From positions 12,057-76,056 of the forward strand of contig NFUW01000001.1 of assembly GCA_002127285.1 (NCBI GenBank): a stretch of 64,000 bases of DNA, written 5' to 3'. Of the stretch, positions 60,000-64,000 are shown piece by piece. The notes under the pieces are model-generated. The model saw only the letters and a list, made by a program, of their open reading frames with translations, did not search any database and was not told where the DNA came from. Position 1 is the stretch's first letter, and each line of letters begins with the position of its first letter. The DNA is from Chitinophagaceae bacterium IBVUCB1. Its GTDB lineage: Bacteria > Bacteroidota > Bacteroidia > Chitinophagales > Chitinophagaceae. Position numbers and translations under genes: made by a program.

Positions 60000-60695
60000 A
60001 TGGCTAAACCCAAAATCATAATAGCGATAGACGGCTACTCTTCTTGTGGAAAGAGTACGGTGGCAAAAGAACTGGCTGCTTTGCTGGGCTATAATTATAT
60101 AGACAGCGGAGCCATGTACCGCGCCATCACGCTCTACTTTTTGCGTAATGATATAGATTATAAAAATGATGCTGAAGTAATAAATGCACTGAAAGATATT
60201 CACCTGTCATTTGCATTCAACGAGGTAAGCGGCAAATCGGAAATATTGCTTAATGACGAAAACGTAGAACACTATATACGCGATATGATAGTGGCAGAGA
60301 AAGTGAGTGAAGTAGCCGCCATTAAAGAAGTACGCAGTTTTGCCACTGCACAACAACAAAAGCTGGGCAGCGAGCGTGGCATTGTAATGGACGGGCGCGA
60401 CATCGGCACAACGGTTTTCCCCGATGCGGAACTGAAAATATTTATGACAGCATCGCCCGAAGTGAGGGTGAAACGCCGCTTTCAGGAACTATATGCGGGC
60501 AACCCCAACATAACGCTGGAAGAAGTAAAACACAATCTGGAACTGCGCGACTATATAGACAGCAACCGCGAAGAAAGCCCGCTACGGCAAGCCAAAGATG
60601 CCGTAGTGCTGGATAACAGCCACCTGACGCGCGAAGAGCAGCTTGCCAAAGTGATGGGATGGGTAGAGGAGCGTGCGGTAGCAAAGGCGCTGTAA
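60000..60695 (+). CDS. cmk: Cytidylate kinase
   Basis: 231 residues from ATG 60000; a GTG two codons earlier (59994) is not preferred. The P-loop is IAIDGYSSCGKSTVAKEL (about 9-26), followed by NYIDSGAMYRAITLYFL, GIVMDGRDIGTTVFPDAELK (about 130-149) and PEVRVKRRFQEL, the CMP-kinase pattern. It phosphorylates CMP and dCMP with ATP. The next gene follows after 92 nt of T-rich DNA. Confidence 0.94.
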   Translation: MAKPKIIIAIDGYSSCGKSTVAKELAALLGYNYIDSGAMYRAITLYFLRNDIDYKNDAEVINALKDIHLSFAFNEVSGKSEILLNDENVEHYIRDMIVAEKVSEVAAIKEVRSFATAQQQKLGSERGIVMDGRDIGTTVFPDAELKIFMTASPEVRVKRRFQELYAGNPNITLEEVKHNLELRDYIDSNREESPLRQAKDAVVLDNSHLTREEQLAKVMGWVEERAVAKAL

Positions 60696-60714
60696 AAAAT
60701 CATTTCTTTTTATC

Positions 60715-60787
60715 AGTTTGAATTTTGACTTTTGGGTATTGCTCAAAAGCATTTTTGTTTTTTCATTTTTGACTTTTTAGTTTTTGT
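60715..60787 (+). repeat. T-rich stretch with TTTTGACTTTT repeats
   Basis: TTTTGACTTTTGGG and TTTTTGACTTTTTAG occur 40 nt apart, like the 51755-51822 element. No gene in this gap. Confidence 0.4.
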
Positions 60788-62452
60788 ATGACTAACTACG
60801 AAATAGCCGACCACTTTAGTTTTTTATCCAAGCTGATGGACTTGCATGGGGAGAATGCTTTTCGCTCCAAGTCTTTTGGTGTTGCTTCTTTTTATCTCGA
60901 AAAATTTGAGAAAGAAGTAGCAGATATGGACGATGCAGAACTGTTTGCACAGAAAGGCATCGGCGAAAGTATGGGACGCTATATACGTGAACTGCAAACC
61001 ACAGGCAAGCTATCACCACTAGAAGATATACTGGCACGTACACCACAAGGCGTGCTGGATATTATGCAGATAAAGGGCCTCGGCCCTAAGAAAGTAGCGG
61101 TGATATGGAAAGAGATGGGAATAGAAAGCATTGGCGAACTGGAATATGCCTGCAACGAAAACCGCCTTGTCAACTACAAGGGCTTTGGTGCAAAAACACA
61201 GGAAGCTATTCTGCAAAACATCCGCTTCATCCGTGCCAATCAGGGCTTTCATTTGTGGGCAGAGGTGCACACGGTTGCCAATATGCTGCTTACACAATTG
61301 GGAAGGGCTAATTCAGGCAAATTATTTTCGCTGGCAGGGGCTTTCAGGCGGCAGATGCCAACTGTGGAGTGTATAGACATCGTTACCGATACGCCTGCTG
61401 CTACTATCAAACAACAATTCGGCATAACGCCTGATATAAAAATAGAAGAACAGGACAACCTGCTGTTGGTGAATGCACCCAACCAACCATTGATAAAAGT
61501 GCATTGCACCAGTACGGCATCTTTCTATACTACTCTTTTTAATAACAGTTGCAGTGAAGCTTTTCTCAATGCATTTAATGAAAGGTATAAAATACCTGCA
61601 AACCCAGCAAGCGAAGAAGCTATATTTGAAATAAACGGATTGCAATACATACCTGCACCACAAAGAGAAACTGTAGAGGTGCTTGAAAAAGCTGCGAAGA
61701 ACGGCTTGCAACAAGTAATACAGCCCGCAGACATCAAAGGCATAGTACACAACCATAGCACATGGAGCGATGGCATGAATACCATTGCCGATATGGCAAA
61801 GGCTTGCATGGACAAGGGCTACGAATACCTTGTAATCAGCGACCACTCGCAGAGTGCCTACTATGCCAACGGGTTGAGCCCCGAACGTATTGCCGCGCAA
61901 CAACAAGAGATAGACAACCTGAACGCCAAGCTGGCACCGTTTCGCATCTTCAAAAGTGTGGAAGCGGATATATTGGGCGATGGCAGCCTCGACTACAACG
62001 AGAGTGTGCTAAAAACATTTGATTTGGTGATAGCATCCGTACATAGCAACCTGCAAATGACGCAGGAGCGTGCTATGGAGCGTGTGTTGGCAGCTATACG
62101 TAATCCGTACACAACCATACTTGGACACCCGACTGGCAGGCTGCTACTAAGCAGAGAGGGTTATCCGTTGGATCATCAACTGATAATAGACGAATGTGTG
62201 AAGCACAATGTGGTGATAGAAATTAACGCTCACCCCCGAAGATTAGACCTTGACTGGACATGGATTGAATACGCTATGCAGCAAGGTGCGCTTTTATCTA
62301 TAGACCCCGATGCACACGTAATAGGTGGTTTTGACGATGTGTACTTTGGTGTAATGGCTGCACAAAAAGGCGGATTGACAGCAAAGCACAACCTCAGTAG
62401 TTTTTCATTGAAGGAGTTTGAGGAACATTTGGCGAAAAAACTAAAACCATAG
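60788..62452 (+). CDS. polX: PolX-family protein with degenerate polymerase site and intact PHP domain
   Basis: 554 residues. N-terminal helix-hairpin-helix and 8-kDa-like domain: FAQKGIGESMGRYIRELQTT, IKGLGPKKVAVIWKEMG. In the polymerase domain the usual GSxRR...GDIDxL becomes GAFRRQMPTVECIDIV: Ser to Ala, and the first metal Asp to Cys. The later catalytic Asp (VDLR type) is VHCT. The C-terminal PHP domain is complete: GIVHNHSTWSDG, YLVISDHSQSAY, VEADILGDGSLDY, SVHSNLQM, GHPTGRLLL and SIDPDAHVIGG. It is probably a 3'-5' exonuclease or AP nuclease in DNA repair and not a polymerase. Confidence 0.9.
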   Translation: MTNYEIADHFSFLSKLMDLHGENAFRSKSFGVASFYLEKFEKEVADMDDAELFAQKGIGESMGRYIRELQTTGKLSPLEDILARTPQGVLDIMQIKGLGPKKVAVIWKEMGIESIGELEYACNENRLVNYKGFGAKTQEAILQNIRFIRANQGFHLWAEVHTVANMLLTQLGRANSGKLFSLAGAFRRQMPTVECIDIVTDTPAATIKQQFGITPDIKIEEQDNLLLVNAPNQPLIKVHCTSTASFYTTLFNNSCSEAFLNAFNERYKIPANPASEEAIFEINGLQYIPAPQRETVEVLEKAAKNGLQQVIQPADIKGIVHNHSTWSDGMNTIADMAKACMDKGYEYLVISDHSQSAYYANGLSPERIAAQQQEIDNLNAKLAPFRIFKSVEADILGDGSLDYNESVLKTFDLVIASVHSNLQMTQERAMERVLAAIRNPYTTILGHPTGRLLLSREGYPLDHQLIIDECVKHNVVIEINAHPRRLDLDWTWIEYAMQQGALLSIDPDAHVIGGFDDVYFGVMAAQKGGLTAKHNLSSFSLKEFEEHLAKKLKP

Positions 62453-62469
62453 ACTATACTCCACCCCTT

Positions 62470-62492
62470 ATACTTGTATGAAAAACAAGTAT
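62470..62492 (+). promoter_or_regulatory. Inverted repeat that includes the clpP start codon
   Basis: ATACTTGT (62470-62477) and ACAAGTAT (62485-62492) form a perfect 8-bp stem with a 7-nt loop. The right arm overlaps the first two bases of the ATG at 62491. Confidence 0.5.
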
Positions 62493-63054
62493 GGATATAG
62501 TTACTGAACAGTATGCACGGGTTAGCAATATTGTGCAACGCAATTTGCTGCAGCAGCGCAAGGTTTTCCTTTGGGGGATGGTAGAGGATGAGAGTGCAAG
62601 AACGATAGTAGAACAACTACACTATCTGTCTGCACAAGACGCAGCAAGCCCCATACATTTTTACATCAACAGCCCTGGTGGTGTGGTAACTGCCGGCAAT
62701 GCGATTTATGATACCATGAACAGCATTGCAGCACCTGTATATACCTACTGTATGGGCTTTGCTGCGTCTATGGGTTCGGTATTACTGTCTGCGGGAGATA
62801 AAGGTAACCGCTATATATACCCTACTGCCGAGGTGATGATACACCAACCCAGTATGGGTGGCTTTCAGGCAAGGGCAAAGGATATAGAAATACATGCGCA
62901 GCAAATTGTAAAAGCACGGGAAATAAGTGCTACCATACTGGCAACCAATTGCGGCAAAGACATCCAAACCATTCTGCAAGATTTTGACCGCGATTATTGG
63001 ATGAATGCCGAAGAAGCCATTGCTTACGGCATTGTAGATAAGATGGCGGGCTAA
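62491..63054 (+). CDS. clpP: ATP-dependent Clp protease proteolytic subunit (paralog)
   Basis: 187 residues. The catalytic triad is visible: GFAASMGSVLLSAG (Ser, about 92), MIHQPSMGG (His, about 117) and DFDRDYWMNAEEAIAYGIVD (Asp, about 166). FINSPGG-type segment (FYINSPGGVVTAGNAIYDTM) is present. The protein is slightly shorter than the usual 193-220 residues and lacks a normal N-terminal extension. It forms a barrel with ClpX/ClpA. No clpX is nearby, so this may be a second copy, with a main clpP-clpX pair elsewhere. Confidence 0.93.
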   Translation: MDIVTEQYARVSNIVQRNLLQQRKVFLWGMVEDESARTIVEQLHYLSAQDAASPIHFYINSPGGVVTAGNAIYDTMNSIAAPVYTYCMGFAASMGSVLLSAGDKGNRYIYPTAEVMIHQPSMGGFQARAKDIEIHAQQIVKAREISATILATNCGKDIQTILQDFDRDYWMNAEEAIAYGIVDKMAG

Positions 63055-63449
63055 GCAGCCTGCAGCATCTGCGGTAGCTCTATGATGTGGTTGGTGCGTT
63101 TTTCGTAGAGTGCCTGCCTTGCTTTGCTTAGCTGCATACGCAGGGCATGCAGGCGTTCTATCTCTTCGTCCACACCCGTTATTTTTATCTCTATCAGTTG
63201 CAGCAGTTTGGCTACATCCAGCACTTTGATGGATTGTAATACCAGCAACTCGCGTATTTCCTCGAGTGTAAAGCCGAGTGCTTTGTATTTGCGGATGGCA
63301 AGTAGCTGGTGCAGCACCTCATTGGGGTAGTCTTTGTAATTATTCTCTCTGCGCGCTTTACGGGGCAATACAATCAAGCCAATCTTCTCGTAATACCTGA
63401 TGGTATCGCGCGAAAAACCTGATAGTTTTGAGAGTTGACCTATGAGCAT
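63051..63449 (-). CDS. MerR-family transcriptional regulator
   Basis: 132 residues from ATG 63449 (MLIGQLSKLSGFSRDTIRYY). The winged helix-turn-helix is LIGQLSKLSGFSRDTIRYYE, then YKDYPNEVLHQLLAIRKYKA and GFTLEEIRELLVLQ; a coiled coil (LLQLIEIKITGVDEEIERLHAL) follows. No Cys for metal binding. A short effector tail is present. A tract of 13 C lies directly before the ATG on the minus strand, with a TTG-start frame running through it as four prolines. Its stop overlaps the clpP stop by 4 nt. Confidence 0.88.
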   Translation of the reverse strand: MLIGQLSKLSGFSRDTIRYYEKIGLIVLPRKARRENNYKDYPNEVLHQLLAIRKYKALGFTLEEIRELLVLQSIKVLDVAKLLQLIEIKITGVDEEIERLHALRMQLSKARQALYEKRTNHIIELPQMLQAA

Positions 63450-63462
63450 GGGGGGGGGGGGG
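63450..63462 (-). repeat. Homopolymer of 13 C directly before the MerR start
   Basis: The plus strand has 13 G in a row (63450-63462); on the minus strand they are C, ending at the A of the ATG at 63449. Slippage would change spacing before the start codon. Confidence 0.95.
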
Positions 63463-63464
63463 TA

Positions 63465-63481
63465 TGTCAATTAATATGACA
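63465..63481 (-). promoter_or_regulatory. TGTCA-7-TGACA dyad upstream of the MerR gene
   Basis: TGTCA (63465-63469) and TGACA (63477-63481) are separated by ATTAATA. MerR proteins bind such dyads, so autoregulation is possible. Confidence 0.4.
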
Positions 63482-63860
63482 GCTTATTTTTCTCTTGATT
63501 AAACCTATCATGAAATTCTTTTGACAGAACTTTTAATAAATCAAGCTGTTTAATAAGTAATCGTTTTCTGAAATCTCCGTCAGTTTTTAGGCTCCCTTGT
63601 TCTAAATTAATAGCCATAGAAAATGTTACAGTTTTAAAAACATAATACATAAGGTCTTGCAAATTTGTGGCTATTTTAAAATCTAATATCTGACCTCTTT
63701 CCTTAGTAATTAATCTGAATGTTTGAAAATATTTACCTTCTATTATTATATACTGCCCCTCAACATTTTCGTTATCAACCAATGGCAATAACGATAATGG
63801 AGCATCTATAAGTTTAGCCATAGCCATCATCATTTCAATAACATCATGGTTAGTAATCAC
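63471..63860 (-). CDS. Unknown protein upstream of the MerR gene
   Basis: 129 residues if the GTG at 63860 is used (ITNHDVIEMMMAMAKLIDAP); the long frame opens with TTG at 63920 but its first 20 residues come from the terminator at 63874-63899. An ATG at 63833 is a further option. Alpha-beta profile: YIIIEGKYFQTFRLITKERG, TNLQDLMYYVFKTVTFSMAI and a C-terminal helix (LLIKQLDLLKVLSKEFHDRF). I do not recognise the family; it could be an immunity-type or toxin-partner protein, but this is a guess. Confidence 0.5.
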   Translation of the reverse strand: MITNHDVIEMMMAMAKLIDAPLSLLPLVDNENVEGQYIIIEGKYFQTFRLITKERGQILDFKIATNLQDLMYYVFKTVTFSMAINLEQGSLKTDGDFRKRLLIKQLDLLKVLSKEFHDRFNQEKNKLSY

Positions 63861-63873
63861 AATTAAATCTAAT

Positions 63874-63899
63874 AAAAAAGCCGCTACAGAAGTAGCGGC
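63874..63899 (-). terminator. Terminator of the DUF2442-like gene
   Basis: On the minus strand GCCGCTAC (63899-63892), TTCT, GTAGCGGC (63887-63880), then TTTTTT (63879-63874): a perfect 8-bp stem and U-run. Confidence 0.9.
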
Positions 63900-63909
63900 G
63901 GTATTAAAA

Positions 63910-64000
63910 TCAGGCAGCAATGTTTCGTTTCAATTCTTCCTGCAAAAAACCTTTCAGGCTTAAATCCTCGTCTAGCAATGGCCAATGTACACCTGTACCA
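63910..64000 (-). CDS. C-terminal end of a DUF2442-like protein
   Basis: Partial; the 5' end lies beyond the window. The minus-strand frame ends at TGA 63910-63912: GTGVHWPLLDEDLSLKGFLQ, then EELKRNIAA. The HWPLLDEDLS part matches the end of DUF2442 proteins (WP-x-LD-x-DLS). These small proteins often accompany DUF4160 partners in toxin-antitoxin-like pairs, but no partner is visible here. Confidence 0.6.
   Translation of the reverse strand, partial: GTGVHWPLLDEDLSLKGFLQEELKRNIAA

Noticed and set aside
1-64000. tRNA, rRNA, CRISPR and parS sites
   Set aside because: I looked for T-loop motifs, repeat-spacer arrays and CACGTG-centred parS-like palindromes near parAB and saw none; a computational scan would be needed to exclude them fully.

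Overview
The window is an ordinary chromosomal stretch of a Bacteroidota bacterium, most likely of the Chitinophagales/Chitinophagaceae type. The evidence is: secreted proteins ending in type IX secretion (T9SS) type A sorting domains, a TonB-dependent receptor with a carboxypeptidase-like N-terminal domain, a protein combining a bacterial CCDC81-type HU domain with SPOR, tandem POT peptide transporters, and the Bacteroidota promoter pattern (TTTG about 20 nt before TAnnTTTG) in front of many genes. GC content is moderate and genes are tightly packed on both strands. I saw no rRNA, tRNA, CRISPR array, prophage or transposase.

Layout. 1-3 kb: two large secreted fibronectin-like T9SS proteins, the first cut by the window edge. 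3-14.6 kb: class I aldolase, fatty acid desaturase, two GT-C type membrane glycosyltransferases, a small nucleotide-binding-like protein, a metal-receptor protein, cystathionine beta-synthase, a membrane transglutaminase-like protein, malate dehydrogenase, a T9SS protein and small ORFs. 14.7-20 kb: serine hydrolase, an abundant-type secreted protein with a G-free leader, and two tandem ELWxxDGT-repeat T9SS proteins. 20-26.4 kb, minus strand: ispD, an exported protein, dnaG, ruvX, def, ECF sigma, anti-sigma and a small membrane protein. 26.5-31.6 kb: three POT transporters in a row. 31.6-41.2 kb: purD, then an envelope block (HU/SPOR membrane protein, beta-barrel, 1024-residue TPR protein, TonB receptor). 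41.4-50.7 kb: nnr, cysteine-cluster protein, parB-parA, two paralogous UPF0173 metallo-hydrolases flanking a decayed region with a 68-bp duplication, lipoprotein, holB. 50.9-58.3 kb: SPFH protein plus ribbon-helix-helix protein, the alpha operon (infA-rpmJ-rpsM-rpsK-rpsD-rpoA-rplQ), gmhB, gmhA, queA. 58.5-64 kb: M20 dipeptidase, cmk, PolX-family protein, clpP paralog, MerR regulator behind a 13-C tract, an unknown protein and the end of a DUF2442-like gene.

Most of the window is housekeeping. The points that deserve attention are: a PolX with a degenerate polymerase site but an intact PHP nuclease; a UPF0173 paralog that has lost the Asp of its HxHxDH metal motif; a poly-C tract directly before a MerR start codon; a perfect palindrome sitting inside a promoter spacer; a possible pseudoknot and terminator in the rpoA-rplQ gap; and several short ORFs. 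Start codons were moved inward from the longest frame where a promoter element or family length required it; each case is stated in its entry.
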